DNA from: Atrichornis clamosus
Lineage: Eukaryota; Chordata; Aves; Passeriformes; Menuridae
DNA: 64,000 bases
NCBI GenBank assembly: GCA_013400975.1
Contig: WBMZ01014172.1
Location: forward strand, 1-64,000
Reading direction: 5' to 3'
Shown: positions 1 through 12,657 of the stretch, one piece after another
Layout of the letters: each line of letters begins with the position of its first letter
Numbering within the stretch: position 1 is the stretch's first letter
Notes under the pieces: model-generated
What the model was told of the DNA's origin: nothing
Databases searched by the model: none
Seen by the model: the letters and a program-made list of their open reading frames with translations, nothing else
Made by a program: the position numbers and the translations under genes

Positions 1-1934
1 CCCCACAACCCAGGACAAACCTACTGATTTATGATACAAAATACGATACTTTTTTATACTCACTAGATTAAATTAATTGTTTCTGTGATGACGTATCCAT
101 GTCTGTTAGGATTTTAGCCATGGCAGAGTTTATCCTCCAGCCTGAATTGGAGATCTTACACAGAAAAAACCTGTCCTGCTTTTTTCAAGTTTGAGGCAGA
201 AACTTCTGTCATTCAGGAAGTAATTGCTACCTCGACTCAGTGCAGATGTCGACAAGGTGAATTTCTGTGTATAATGTTAGTCAGCAATTGCCAATAATTC
301 AGTGTTTTCACTAAGAGTTTCCAACTTAGTTAAGAAAAACAGTAATGATACGAACAAAAACTATCGGTTGTAATACTGATTTTTTTTGTGTGTTTTTATT
401 CCATTAATAAAAACTCAGCTGTTTACAGTTAGAATAGAACTTCAGGCAGTGGTTGGTGCTGTTGATGAGTATGTCCAGTTTAATGTTCGTAAATTGGATG
501 GGTGTTTCTCATACAAGGGAATGTGTTCAATGTGTTCTTGAAACATTAGTGTAAATTAACAAAGTCTTCCTGATTAAAATTTACTTTGATTTTCCTACTC
601 TAAGTAGTAGGTGGTTTAAACATCATACTGATTCTTCTCTTCCTTCCCCCAACTCTGATTCTGTTTTGTGCTATGTAATGTTTTTTAGGCTTTTTGGTTA
701 CCTATTATATGTGTTTCTTCAATACATACAGTATTTCTTTAAAAAGTTTTACTGCTCATTCTTATTTAAAACAGTGAGAATATGATTTTGACCCTTGGAT
801 ATTTATGCAGCTTTAAGGTACCTTTATTTTTTAAAACCGAACTAATCCTTTTCTTTTGGTGGTGTTTAAATCTAATGTAAAAAAGCAAAAAGCAACTCCA
901 CAGCTATTAATTTTAAGCACAGTGTTTTAGTTAACTCCATATTTTCCACTTAAATCCTGTTGTGCTAATTTTCCACCATTATACTTGTACTTGAGAGACA
1001 AAAAGTGAAAATGAGTAGTCTGATTTTGGTAATCCGCTTTCTTACTTCCCTGCCAGGACTGAACATCGGAGGTTTGTGTTTCTCCTGCAAGAGTGACTCA
1101 CATGACAGGCAGCTCCAGCAGAACAGGGCAAAAGGTGCAGCCTCCAGCTTTTCTCACCTGGTGACTCCCAAACTGGGGATTGTCCTCTCCAGGGCTCTGA
1201 GCAGTGACGAGAGGGGTCACGTGTCTGGCTCAGAGTAAGCCACAGAGGTCAGGTTCACAAAGTTTGGGGCATCAGCCTGGAAAACAGTGCAACAGGAAAG
1301 CAGCCTGGTGAGAGACTTCTTGATTCTTGCTGGGTTACTCTGCTGCTGCATGGAAGGCCTTCATTTAGGCAAGCCAGGAGCAGCATGAGACTCCAAACGT
1401 GGTAACTGCAAGCCTCCTGCTCCCTGTGCCATGGGCTCAGATACTTGTTCTGACCTGCTGACTCTTCAGAACTCTCCATTACCCCATGGTAACCTGATTA
1501 CACAGTCATCTCTCTGACTTCTCCAGTGACTGTACTTGAGATTCAGTTTTTCAATCTGCACGTTGTACTTCAAAGGATCTGTAGTCCCTCTCTTTTACCT
1601 TTTTTGTTACTGGGCTGATTGGCAGTAAACAATGTTTATCCACTCCGTTAATGCATGATGGGGGCGTGGGGTGGGGTGTGAGGGAATTGGTCTTGTCACA
1701 CACAGAATAAGACATTATCTCCCACAGAAATCAGCGGGAGTATCTAAGGAGTACAATATAGTACTCAGCAGGGGCATGGAGTCACATCACTGTTGCAAAT
1801 AAAAATGCTTTGCATTTCACAAAGGTTAACTTGGTACACGGTGGTATTTTACTAGATAATTGAGACCTGCAGAGATTGTTTATGCAGGCAGCTTGGGCTA
1901 CCCTCCTTTTTCTTTATTATAAGCTCAAACATCT

Positions 1935-2085
1935 CACAATCCTGAGAAGAAATATTAGAGTAGAAGGTACTTTTGAAGATCATCTAATTCAGCCTCCTGC
2001 TCAAAGCAGAGTTATCTGTGATGGTAGATAGGGTTGTTCACAGTCTTACCAAGTTTTGAAAACTTGCAAGGATGGAAATTCCTGA
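1935..2085 (-). mobile_element. Old CR1 LINE 3'-end fragment
   Basis: The segment reads like the reverse complement of a diverged avian CR1 3' end: a 'gaagatcatctaattcagcc' block, then 'tcctgctcaaagcagagtta', then 'caaggatggaaattcc'. These occur in the order expected for a minus-oriented copy. The 'gaatcatagaatc' tip has decayed, which suggests an old insertion. Limits are approximate. Confidence 0.6.
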
Positions 2086-3869
2086 AAAGTTCCCAGCAGA
2101 TCTTTACAAACTCTCCAGACAGGTGGTTACAGTTCCTCACTAGTGCTGAAGTGCTGTAGCTCCACCATCGCTATGCCCCTAAACTCATCTGCAGCAGACA
2201 TAGAGTATGTTGGTGTTGCAGGGAAAGGCAAACCTGAGTTAGCTTAACAGTCTCACCCTGGTCCTGGCAGTAATTTAGTGCTGCACTGGGAATACTTGCA
2301 CTTACTGGCAGTGACCAAGTACTCTCAATGCAGAGGAGAACTTACGTTATTTTGGACTTGTGAATCTGCTGCCCCATGACCACCTTGGTTGGATGAGCTC
2401 AGGTGATAACTTCCCAGAGAACTTCTGTAAGATTGTCTGTGCTTGCAAGCAAGAACATAAAATTCTTCTGCATTTTTCCAGTATGGAGGAGTCTGTCAGT
2501 AGGGACTAGGTCAATTCTTTGTTTTGTCTGTCCTTAACTTGTGTGATTCAGTTTACAATTGTAAAGCTGTATGACATTAGAAACATTCTGGAGCACCTTG
2601 AAAAGAACCTTATAAAATATCAGCTCTGAAATCACATTTTTTGCTTCCTCAGTGGAGATGCAAATCATGTGCTGTAGAACATAAAGGACTTCTTACGCAG
2701 TCTGCACTTCTTGACCTTCTCACAAAGTGGTAGCAGACCTGCAAGGCTGGAGGAAGCTTTAAGGAGGGCATGGAGTGGGAAGCAGGTTGATCCAAGGCAC
2801 ACAGGAAAGGTTCTGAGCAAGCACATTTGAGCAAAAGCCCAGAGTGGACCAAGTGGTAGAGGAGGCTCTAAAGAGCAGTTGAACCCTTTATAATGTACCT
2901 TACAGTCTTCACCTTGACATGGGATTACCTAGGTCCATGCCATGGAACTGTGATATTTTTTGCTTTTCAAGTGACTCTCCAAGTCCTTTCTTTTTCCTCA
3001 TTCACAAAACACTGATTCATACAAACGCTGGATTTATACATTTCTTTCAAGGATTTGGGGATCCTTTGCAAGTTACTTAAATTACAGGTCTGTATTCTGG
3101 TGTATGCAAGTCTGTGTGTATATGTGGAGCACATAGCAGTGTGTATTACTCACCTGGAGAGTTCACTGTAAGTCCTTGTTTTCAGTTTCTTATGATGGTT
3201 GAAACGAGAATTTCTCACACTGTTTCTGTCTTGAGGCTGCTTTTGTTCTCTGTTTCACTGAGTTTTGGGGGAACATTAAGCTGGTTCAAGAGCAAAATTA
3301 ACAGAGTGAGGAGGGAAGCAAGAAGAGGAAGAGAGGCAATCTCCATGAAAAAGCAGTATTATCTTTCTTTTTCTGAGCATCTCTGTGCCTCAGGGATTTG
3401 ACATAGGAACTTGAAATTTGGCGAGGATCTAGTCTTGAGGACTGAGAAATGCATTCCACTGTTTAAAAAAAATAAAGCAGAATTATGAGTCATAATGTAT
3501 CACAACCTTTTTGTATCCAAGGTAGAATTTGCAGGATGTTTTATTACCTGCTCTTGATCATGCTTTTATGTCTGTCATGCTCATCTGCAGACTGCTTGAA
3601 ACCATCTATATTAAACGGATTCTCCTTCTCTGTCTGTCTAGGTTCTTGTCTTGTCATGCATCAGGGTAGCCGTTATGCTGCTGCAGCTCCTCGGGCTTCT
3701 GCAAATGCCACTGGCCTAGCAGAAGGTATAAAAGCCTTGGGAGCTGATAAGCTCTGAGACCTAGTCCTGCTTTTCAAGTGTAGAGTGCTCCTAATACTCT
3801 TAATTGCTGTTGAGAAGTACCATTTTGAATGGTGACAGCCAAACATTAATGAAAGCAGATAGCAGCCGA

Positions 3870-4150
3870 TGTGAAATCTGGTTTGCAGTGTGACGAGGGC
3901 CCGTACGGTTTGTTGGAATCAGTGGAGGAGGGGGAGAGGGGAGCGAGACAATCTGTGCTGAGCTGTGTCACCTTTAAAAGCGTGGGGGTTCCTGTACTGC
4001 ACCAGCGATGACTAGAGAATGAGTCGGGCTATCTAGTGAGGAGACCATCTGTAGGACGGCTGCTTGGGTCTCTGAAGAAGCTGAAAGGTGTCTGGGGACA
4101 TGAACTCTAGGAAGTCGAAGGAGGGTCTTGTGCTTGCAGCACTGGACTAG
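3870..4150. other. CpG-enriched patch within AT-rich flank
   Basis: Several CG dinucleotides ('gacgagggcccgtacgg', 'gtcgggctatc', 'aggacggc', 'gtcgaagg') cluster here, while the surroundings are nearly CpG-free. It could be a small regulatory element or a non-coding first exon of a ZHX1 transcript. No start site or donor can be fixed. Confidence 0.25.
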
Positions 4151-7100
4151 GGCCTAGGAAAATGAATGTCTAGAAATTTTTCATCTGGGAAGGAAAAAAA
4201 AAAGCAGAAACAAGTTGAAAGGAACATTTTGTGAAGTCATATGTGTGCCAGATTGTTTCATTTTAAAGAAGGAAATCCCATGAGAATAAAACCTTTTGTT
4301 TTGAAGTTTTAAAGAAAAATTTTTTTATAAACAATTTTTTAAATTAATAATTCCTTATTGTTGTACTTTTTAAAAGCCAATATGAAACATTTGGAGCATT
4401 AAATTAAATGTTTATTCAACATAGAACACATTAAAATTTTTCTTCATGTAAGTAATTTATTTCTTCATTCTTTTTTCTATGTAATAGCACAGCAATCAAA
4501 ACAAAACAGAGCTGTAACTATGCAAAAAAAAAATCCCCAACTGCTGCCATTTTATTGGCTATGATAAGCATTTACACAAGTCTGATACTCACTTCAAAAA
4601 CTGTCATGCAGAGATGTCTTTCATTAAAAGTACTGAGTGCTCACAATTTGAATTGGACACTTCAGAGTCAATAAAATAAAGGTCTGCCTACATGAGGTTT
4701 AGCTGCCAAGGTGACTGTATCACATAGAAAATCCATGCCTACGTGTCTCAGGAGCTGACATGCACCATACATGTTAAAGGTACCTCTTTGTCAGTGCACC
4801 TGAGGTTACTAAGTCCTTGAGATGTTTGATCATTAGCTTTGTATGATCAGATACAAGAACTAGTTATGGCTATCTCTGTCAAAAGCAATGGCACACGTTA
4901 CTGTGCTGTCTGTAGAGGTACCTGGGGTATATTTTGTAATAGAGATAATTTAGGTCATTTAGCAGTCGCTTCTGGCATGAAATTCAGAAGTTTACTTTGA
5001 TGGAACTGCTTGTTACCCATTAAAATCAGTATTGAGAGGAAGTAATTGAGAAAGTCTAGTCACGTGTCTTGTGGCAGGCTCCCTTCAGCCTATGTTGAGC
5101 TTTGCGTCAGCTTTCCAGTGTTCCATCACGGGTCTGGCTTTGGCACACCCTGGAGCTCTGCGTGGGCAGTACCGTAGCTTTTGGTACTGGCCTTCCTCTT
5201 TACCAATCCTAATGCAGCAAGGACTCTAAGTGGGCCTTATCTTTGTAACACACGAGAAGCTCTGCTGAAATCAGTTGGACAAGTTTCACTCCCATATAGA
5301 ATTAGTACCAGACCTTGTTATGAAACAGGAATCAAATGTGAATATTGCAGGATTTGCATAGAGATACGGCTTTATTTTGGAGTCATAAGCAGTAACGCCC
5401 TCTGAACTTTGCAGGTAATGAACAACTGAAGGAAATGGCACTATACAACAAAGTCCTTCACCCTTCTCACTGAGAGGCAGCACAGATCAGAGCATATTAG
5501 CCTATACTGAGCTCTGCAGAATCATGCCTGACATAGGTACATCTACTCTGAATAAATGGTAATAGAAGTAGGCTAAACAAAGGATCAACAACTGCATATT
5601 GTCATGGGTGATAAGGAGAAGGCAACACTTACTGTGTTGACAGACGTCATAGACAACTTACAATCTAAGTGGATTTCAAAGTTAGAAGTAGGTTCTATTG
5701 CTTCATCTTCTCCTGAGCCACTCTGTGCATATTCTTAAAATCACATGGGATTGAATTTTTTGTTGGCATGCTTTTCCTGCACGCTGGATGGAAGGGTCAT
5801 ACAGCAAGCAGGGAGCAATGCCTTTTCACAAAGCATATGCCCTGAACACACAGTGAACGTTTTCTGTAAACTCATTTATTTTCTTGCTGCACCAGCTACT
5901 CCTGTTTGAGGGAGGGAAGAAGGAAATGAGTAAAAAAATCTTGCTGGAAACAGGATCTTTTGTGTGTGTCTTCTGTGGTCACCTCTATGTCTTTTTCTTC
6001 TCAAGCTATAATCAAATGGGCAGACGGTTTCTGCCTCCATTTAGAAAATACATAAGTCTTCATCCAAATTTGCTATAAAGCCAACTTTAAATGTTGAATT
6101 CCACTCTGGAATAAATCTGTCTTAATATAATTATTAATTAATTGGGATTGCTAACTGATTATGGCCTGTTTCTGAAGAACAGTGTCCTGAGAAACTGCTT
6201 GCTGAAAGATAAAATGCCAGATCCTGAACCTTCAAAAAACTATGCCTGCACTTGCTGGTTTTATGTTCCTAGAAAAACACCTATTTTGTGGGCTATTTGC
6301 TAGGAATGTCCATTATATGAAAATCTGAGGTGAAATTATGGAAGAGGATTGCAGTGTAAATAATTGAAAGTTTTTCTTCAGATTCTTTTATTAAAAAATG
6401 CTGCTTTTGACATAAACACCAGGATTATTTCATTGCAAACCAAATTGCACAATACAATGTCAATATTCACGGCAAGGGATAAAAGAGAAAATCTTTAACA
6501 ATATTTTGTCACATATTTGACCTTAAAGTATGTAAGGGACAAGCAAAAGCAAGCTCTGAACCATTAGTGATGACTTTCAGGAATTCATGGAGGATGGGAG
6601 CAGGTCTCAGCAGGCTTGAGACAAGCACTCTGCCCAGTCTCAACCAAGGGGGATGCTTGAGCAGAGGAGGAGAACACACAGTGAATCACAGGTCAGTTAA
6701 AGGGATCTTCACTCCCTGCCCAATACAGGAAAAATGTACTAAAAAACAGTCTGTCAGAATATAGAAAATTGCAACAAGGTTCTTACAAAGGTGGATTTGT
6801 CCACAACCACACTGTCAAGCCAGTCTGATTTTAATTTTTGTTGGAGTCATTGGCCTACTGGAACAGAATGTTGCAGACCTTAATGAAGTCAGATATGTGG
6901 CAAGATCCCACACATTCCTTTAAGCAGTACAGGAGAGGTATTTTAGAGGAACTGAAGATTCTAAGGGTGATGCATAATTGGTTTGATAAACTGCACAACT
7001 GTGAGTCTTCATAATCCACTGCTAAATTGAGAGAATATGTCAAGCAGGGTGCTACAGGTAGAGTTAGCACCAGGGAGAAGGGAATGGAGGTTTCTGTAAA

Positions 7101-9791
7101 GTCTGTAGAGGAAAAAAAGCTGGGAAGGGTTGCAGGCATCTCAATTTGTTGAGATTTTTAATGAATGCTGTCATAGCTCTTCATAGGCATGAATTTAGGG
7201 TTTTGACATCACAACATCCTTTAAAAAAACCCCATCTTACATAGTGTAGCCAGAAGAGCATAGATGCAGCTTTCTTTTTTTGAGACCTGCTCACATCAAA
7301 GCAACATGTTGCATTCTTGGTAGACAGTGGAGGGACAGGATAATCTGCCTGTGCACCGTAAACAAAACTGAACCACAGCAGAGATGTGGTACAGAGATTT
7401 AGCTAAAAGGCTGCAGGTGATGCAATTGCACATGGACCTGTTGGCTTACAGGCCCTGTGAACACTGTTGGGTACATAAGGAGACTGGAGAAAAACATTTA
7501 TTGATTTGTTGAACAGGTTTCCCATTTTATTTCTTATCTCCAGCCTTGCCTTGAGAACACTTCAATACTGTATGTCAGGTCAAATGTTGTTTTCACTTGC
7601 ACTCCAGGCCATCCCAGAACAGGACCTCTGGCAAGCCCCTAAGATCACTCAGGCTGCCTGTGTATAGATCCTACATGCTGTGCTAGGGATGAAGCACTGC
7701 AGAGTACCACAGTCACTTCTCAAAATGCAACTTCAGTCAGCAAAACTAGCTGTTAAGTTGCTTTTGAAAACAGGCATTTCTGGCATTTCTGAATTTTACT
7801 CAAGATCGCAGAAGGGTTAGGTAATACCACCCAGCTCTTCCCCCAGAGCATTGCTCAACGTTGTCTTGGCAGTTGTCTTCCTTTTGTCAAGAGCCCTCCA
7901 GCCCCACAGAGAAGCAGCACGGTTAATGCTCTACCTCTCATCCCTCAGGACACTGAGACAAATGGATCCATTTAGCTTTGCTTCATAGTTCTCTCACTGC
8001 AAAGAGAAATGAGGTGGCCTGCAGTACATACTTTGTATATACATTAAAATATCTTTTGCACTTCCATGCTCAGTTGTACAGACTGCCACTATTAACTTGT
8101 GGAAGAAGGATATCTTTCTACTCCAGTATCATAAAATAATTGTCATTGTGGAATGATGATTACCCGAGATTTATTTAGCATTTTCAGTGTCCTTAAAGCC
8201 ATGTAACCATATCCTTGACATAAAAAGTGCATCATGTGAGACTGTGCACTTTGGATGAAGTCACAGCAGTAGTGCAGAGGGTGACTATTAAAAACACTTG
8301 GGGATATTTATGAAGAAGTAAGGTAAGACACGGTTTCAAAAACAGTTTATGAAGCAGCACTGGGTGGCAGCTATGGATGAACACTTTTGTCTTTTGCCTA
8401 AAGAAAAAATGTGAAGCTAAGAATTACCTTCCTTCCTATTCAGATCTTCTGCCCTCCCATAATCAAAAAAGAAAGAATCATCATGTCATACAGTGAAAAA
8501 CAGTATTTCTTTTCCCTTTCCTATTTCTTGTACCTGCCTTTCTTCCATTTGCACTGTTCTTTTTCCTTTCAGGCTTTGTCACACAGTGATGGGCTTTGGT
8601 TTTTAACCTGTTAAATGTTGTTTCCTTTCTAAACCTTCTGAAACAGCTACGTGGGGGATGCATTCCTCTTGAACTTGAGGATACCTGCACTTAGGGAAGT
8701 AGACCATATTCCACTGTCTAAAAATTCTTGTATCTGTGGGGTTTCTGGTATGAGAAATCAGTGTCGTGATTTTATTTCAAGAAGAAAACTATTACAGAGT
8801 TTATAACCCTCTGCAGAAGTTTGTGCATCATTTCCAGCAGACTAGTTGTGGTCCCTGTGGGATATATTTCACTGCAGTCTATGTTATTTAAGAATATGTT
8901 TATTTTCTGAATTTCTGTAGGCCTCAGCTTTATTTGGTGGTGCTTTGGTTTTACTTAGAAATGGACAAAGGATTCTGAACAGAATGCATAATTTTGTTTG
9001 ACTTCTGCTTGAGATATCAGTCTTTAATGCTTTTTCTCTCTGTGTTACAGTTTACACCATCAGTCATGTCTCCATTAATGCATAGAGGCAGGAAAACAGA
9101 TTTTAGTTAATTGCCATGTGCTAGCAATCAACCTCTGTTGGTTTGGGATTGGTCTTCAATTGGAGAATGACATTTGGGAAACTAGGAAGAAAGGATAGTT
9201 GTCTTCTGTCTGTCAGAGTGCCTTAAAAAGACATTGTTTTGCCTGTTTTCAGACGTGGAAGAAAGGCCTTGCACGTGATTGTGCTTGCATGTATAATGCA
9301 ATAGAAAAACACTCTAAACTTCCCTTCTCTGAGACACTTCACAGCCTCTGACATGAAAGACATGACAGAGTCGGTAGTGGAGATGTACTGGGCTCAAGTT
9401 AGTGATAGGAAGGACTTGAGCTCACAGAACAGTCGAGAGAAGTTATCATAGCTTAGGCACAGCAGTCCAAAGGCAAAACTGACTTCAGCGCTGTGCCAAG
9501 AAAATGGCTTCTGAAGAAAGGGGAAGAGTCAGGAAATTACCTGCTTTGCACCTGTTGTTTATGTCTTTCACTGCATTGACATGAACTGAAACAAATTTCA
9601 GCCTGTAAGAGGATTGGATTTTGCCTTTCTTAGCTTCAATTATCTCTTCTTGGAATGGGTCTGCTGGTTTCAGGGGATGAACAGAGGCAGACTGAACCGC
9701 AAAGGACTGAATTACCTTAAGCCATAATATGTAGCAGAATAGAAGTTATTCTTTAAATTGAACTAATTCCACTGTCTCTTCTTTGCTACAG

Positions 9792-10032
9792 GTGGTGGAT
9801 GTGGACTTTAAAACAGTGTGTCTCAACATCTCATCCTCAACTATTTTTAATCTGATTGCACTACGAAAGAAAAGCTGCTAATGGGATAAATGTTGAGACT
9901 TTACAAGAACTGACTTGAAGTACCGAAAGCCATTATTATTATTACTATTATTATTATTATTATTATTAATCAAGAAGAGCTTGAAGCTAAGTCTGTATCT
10001 GACCAGTCGGTATCATTTTCACAGTAACAGTC
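9792..10032 (+). other. ZHX1: ZHX1 5'UTR, start of the coding exon
   Basis: A good splice acceptor (pyrimidine-rich 'tctcttctttgctacag') ends at 9791. The following 241 bases carry no long frame and lead into the ZHX1 start codon. ZHX genes typically carry their whole coding sequence in one internal exon preceded by non-coding exons, so this is probably the 5' untranslated part of that exon. It contains an ATT microsatellite just upstream of the start codon. The acceptor was picked by eye. Confidence 0.6.
9932..9969 (+). repeat. (ATT)n trinucleotide microsatellite in ZHX1 5'UTR
   Basis: About twelve consecutive ATT/TTA units, interrupted once by 'actatt', occur about 65 bases before the ZHX1 start codon. 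If the exon call is right, the repeat lies in the mature mRNA leader. Confidence 0.9.
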
Positions 10033-12657
10033 ATGGCAAGTAAACGAAAATCAACAACACCGTGCATGGTCTTAGCCAATGAGCAGGATCCAGATCTAGA
10101 AATGGTATCAGACTTGGAGGAAGGACCACCTGTGCTCACTCCAGCAGATAACCCTACAGCAGAGAGTGTAACAAGTGATGAGGATGTTCATGAGTATGTG
10201 GATTCAGACAATCAGAAAAATACAAATAAAGTAGAAGGTGGTTATGAGTGTAAATACTGTACTTTTCAGACTCCAGATCTCAATATGTTTACTTTTCATG
10301 TGGATTCAGAACATCCCAATGTAGTATTAAATTCATCCTATGTTTGTTTAGAATGTAATTTCCTTACCAAAAGATATGATGCCCTCTCAGAACATAATTT
10401 GAAGCACCACCCTGGAGAGGAGAATTTTAAATTGACCATGGTGAAACGTAATAATCAGACAATCTTTGAACAAACAGTAAATGATCTCACTTTTGATGGG
10501 AGTTTTGTTAGAGAAGAAAATGCTGGACAGGCTGACTCTTCTGAGGTCCCCTCATCAGGGATCTCAATTAGCAAAACTCCTATCATGAAAATGATGAAAA
10601 ACAAAACTGAGACTAAACGTATTGCTGTTTTCCACAATGTAGTTGATGACATTCCTGGTGAAGAAAAGGGAACTGAAAATGAGCCAAACTCTGAAGAAGT
10701 AGTAGAAAACCCCTCACCGGCAGTTTCTGAGTCAAAACCAAGCCATTCAGTTGCTTGCAGTGCAGCAGACATGGCTGGTGCAGTAGTGACCCCAGCACCA
10801 GTGCTTCAGCCTGGGGTGGCACAGGTCATAACAGCTGTTACAGCTCCACAGAACTCAAACCTGATTCCAAAAGTACTAATACCTGTAAATAGCATTCCAG
10901 CCTATAATACTGCTTTGGATAACAATCCTCTTTTGCTTAACACCTATAACAAATTCCCATATCCAACCATGTCGGAAATCACTGTTCTTTCCACTCAAGC
11001 TAAGTACACAGAAGAACAGATTAAAATATGGTTTTCTGCCCAGCGTCTGAAACATGGTGTGAGCTGGACACCAGAGGAAGTGGAGGAAGCAAGGAGGAAA
11101 CAATTTAATGGCTCAGTGCATACTGTGCCTCAGACAATTACCGTTATTCCAGCACACATTTCTGCCGCTAGCAATGGCTTGCCTTCAATTTTACAGACAT
11201 GCCAAATAGTTGGTCAGCCAGGACTTGTTCTCACTCAAGTTGCTGGTGCAAATACATTACCAGTAACAGCCCCAATAGCTTTGACTGTAGCGGGAGTCCC
11301 AAACCAAACACAGTTGCAGAAGAGTCAGATTCATAGTGCTCAGCCTATTGCAGAAACCAAACAAGTAGCTGCCATTCCAGCCCCTCAGCCTATCAAAAAT
11401 GAATCCACACTGATGAATCCTGACTCCTTTGGCATCCGAGCAAAAAAAACTAAGGAACAACTAGCAGAATTGAAAGTCAGCTACCTTAAAAATCAGTTTC
11501 CTCAAGACTCAGAAATTGTTAGACTTATGAAAATAACTGGCCTTACTAAAGGAGAGATCAAAAAGTGGTTCAGTGATACACGCTACAATCAAAGAAACTC
11601 AAAGAATAATCATGGGATTCATCTCAACAGTGATTCATGTGCCACCATTGTTATTGATTCAAGTGATGAAATGAATGAATCTCCAACAGGAGTCACTCCA
11701 CAAAGCAAGTCTTCTTGGAGTACTTTTCCTGATTTCACCCCACAGAAATTCAAAGAGAAGACTGCTGAACAGCTGCAAGTACTCCAAGCAAGTTTTGTTA
11801 ATAACCCTGTCCTTACTGATGAAGAGATGAATAGGTTAAGAGCCCAAACCAAGCTGACCAGGAGAGAGATTGATGCCTGGTTTACAGAAAAAAAGAAATC
11901 AAATGTCTTAAAGGAAGAGGGAGCTGACATGAATGAAAGCAATGCTGGCAGCTCAAAAGAAGAGGCTGGAGAAACATCAGTGGGAGACGGAGCAACAGGA
12001 ACAAAATCAGGGTGTACCACTTCAAGCAAAATAGGCAAAAAATCACCAGAGCAGTTGCACATGCTCAAAAGTTCCTTTGTCCGTACTCAGTGGCCATCTC
12101 CACAAGAATACAACAAGCTGGCAGAAGAAACTGGGCTTCCAAGATCAGAAATTGTGAGCTGGTTTGGAGACACTCGCTATGCCTGGAAAAATGGTGGATT
12201 GAAATGGTATTACTATTACCAGAGCGCCAATGCAAACAGTCTGAATGGCCAAGGCTTTGCAAGGAAGAGAGGGAGAGGAAGACCAAAAGGGAGGGGGAGA
12301 GGGAGGCCTCGGGGAAGGCCTCGGGGAAGCAAGAGGTTAAATTGCTGGGACAGAGGTGTATCTGTCATAAAATTTAAAACTGGAACAGCAATCCTGAAGG
12401 ACTACTATATGAAGCACAAATTCCTTAATGAGCAAGACCTTGATGAACTGGTAGCCAAATCTCACATGGGATATGAGCAGGTCAGAGAGTGGTTTGCAGA
12501 AAGGCAAAGAAGATTAGAACTTGGGATAGAGCTGTTTGATGAGAATGATGAGGAAGATGAAATGCTGGATGATCAGGAGGATGAGGAAGAAACCGATGAT
12601 AGTGATACTTGGGAACCCCCCAGACATGTTAAACGTAAACTTTCAAAAACAGACTGA
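10033..12657 (+). CDS. ZHX1: Zinc fingers and homeoboxes protein 1 (intact single-exon CDS, 874 aa)
   Basis: Nuclear transcriptional repressor of the ZHX family, known in mammals to homo- and heterodimerise with ZHX2/ZHX3 and to bind NF-YA (established knowledge). Two C2H2 fingers are visible: Cys73/Cys76/His89/His94 and Cys105/Cys108/His121/His126. Five divergent homeodomains lie at roughly 285-347, 465-527, 571-632, 662-724 and 777-833, each with the helix-3 Trp-Phe pair (W333, W512, W616, W710, W820). A basic Gly-Arg-Pro stretch at about 744-768 resembles repeated AT-hooks. The C-terminus is acidic (about 837-858) and ends in a short basic tail. Length matches the human protein (873 aa, from memory), and the N-terminus [12 protein letters not shown] nearly matches the human one. 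The start has G at -3 and +4. No frameshift or internal stop is seen. The opposite-strand frames are shadows. Confidence 0.98.
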   Translation: MASKRKSTTPCMVLANEQDPDLEMVSDLEEGPPVLTPADNPTAESVTSDEDVHEYVDSDNQKNTNKVEGGYECKYCTFQTPDLNMFTFHVDSEHPNVVLNSSYVCLECNFLTKRYDALSEHNLKHHPGEENFKLTMVKRNNQTIFEQTVNDLTFDGSFVREENAGQADSSEVPSSGISISKTPIMKMMKNKTETKRIAVFHNVVDDIPGEEKGTENEPNSEEVVENPSPAVSESKPSHSVACSAADMAGAVVTPAPVLQPGVAQVITAVTAPQNSNLIPKVLIPVNSIPAYNTALDNNPLLLNTYNKFPYPTMSEITVLSTQAKYTEEQIKIWFSAQRLKHGVSWTPEEVEEARRKQFNGSVHTVPQTITVIPAHISAASNGLPSILQTCQIVGQPGLVLTQVAGANTLPVTAPIALTVAGVPNQTQLQKSQIHSAQPIAETKQVAAIPAPQPIKNESTLMNPDSFGIRAKKTKEQLAELKVSYLKNQFPQDSEIVRLMKITGLTKGEIKKWFSDTRYNQRNSKNNHGIHLNSDSCATIVIDSSDEMNESPTGVTPQSKSSWSTFPDFTPQKFKEKTAEQLQVLQASFVNNPVLTDEEMNRLRAQTKLTRREIDAWFTEKKKSNVLKEEGADMNESNAGSSKEEAGETSVGDGATGTKSGCTTSSKIGKKSPEQLHMLKSSFVRTQWPSPQEYNKLAEETGLPRSEIVSWFGDTRYAWKNGGLKWYYYYQSANANSLNGQGFARKRGRGRPKGRGRGRPRGRPRGSKRLNCWDRGVSVIKFKTGTAILKDYYMKHKFLNEQDLDELVAKSHMGYEQVREWFAERQRRLELGIELFDENDEEDEMLDDQEDEEETDDSDTWEPPRHVKRKLSKTD

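Larger units (their letters stand above)
1..9791. other. Non-coding AT-rich region upstream of ZHX1 coding exon (probable 5' intron/flank)
   Basis: No open frame here looks like a conserved protein; the longest anonymous frames are under 100 codons and have no family resemblance. In mammals ZHX1 has non-coding 5' exons many kilobases upstream of its coding exon, so this stretch is probably intron, with the promoter possibly off the left edge (inference). No strong CpG island is present. Visible local features are an old CR1 remnant near 1.94-2.08 kb and a mildly CpG-rich patch near 3.87-4.15 kb, both listed separately. Confidence 0.6.

Noticed and set aside
9040..9130. Strong-looking acceptor 'tttttctctctgtgttacag' ending near 9050, a possible ZHX1 5' exon
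   Set aside because: No matching donor or other support was found within a plausible exon length.
10455..12377. Antisense and alternate-frame open frames inside ZHX1
   Set aside because: Shadows of a highly conserved, clearly coding ZHX1 frame.
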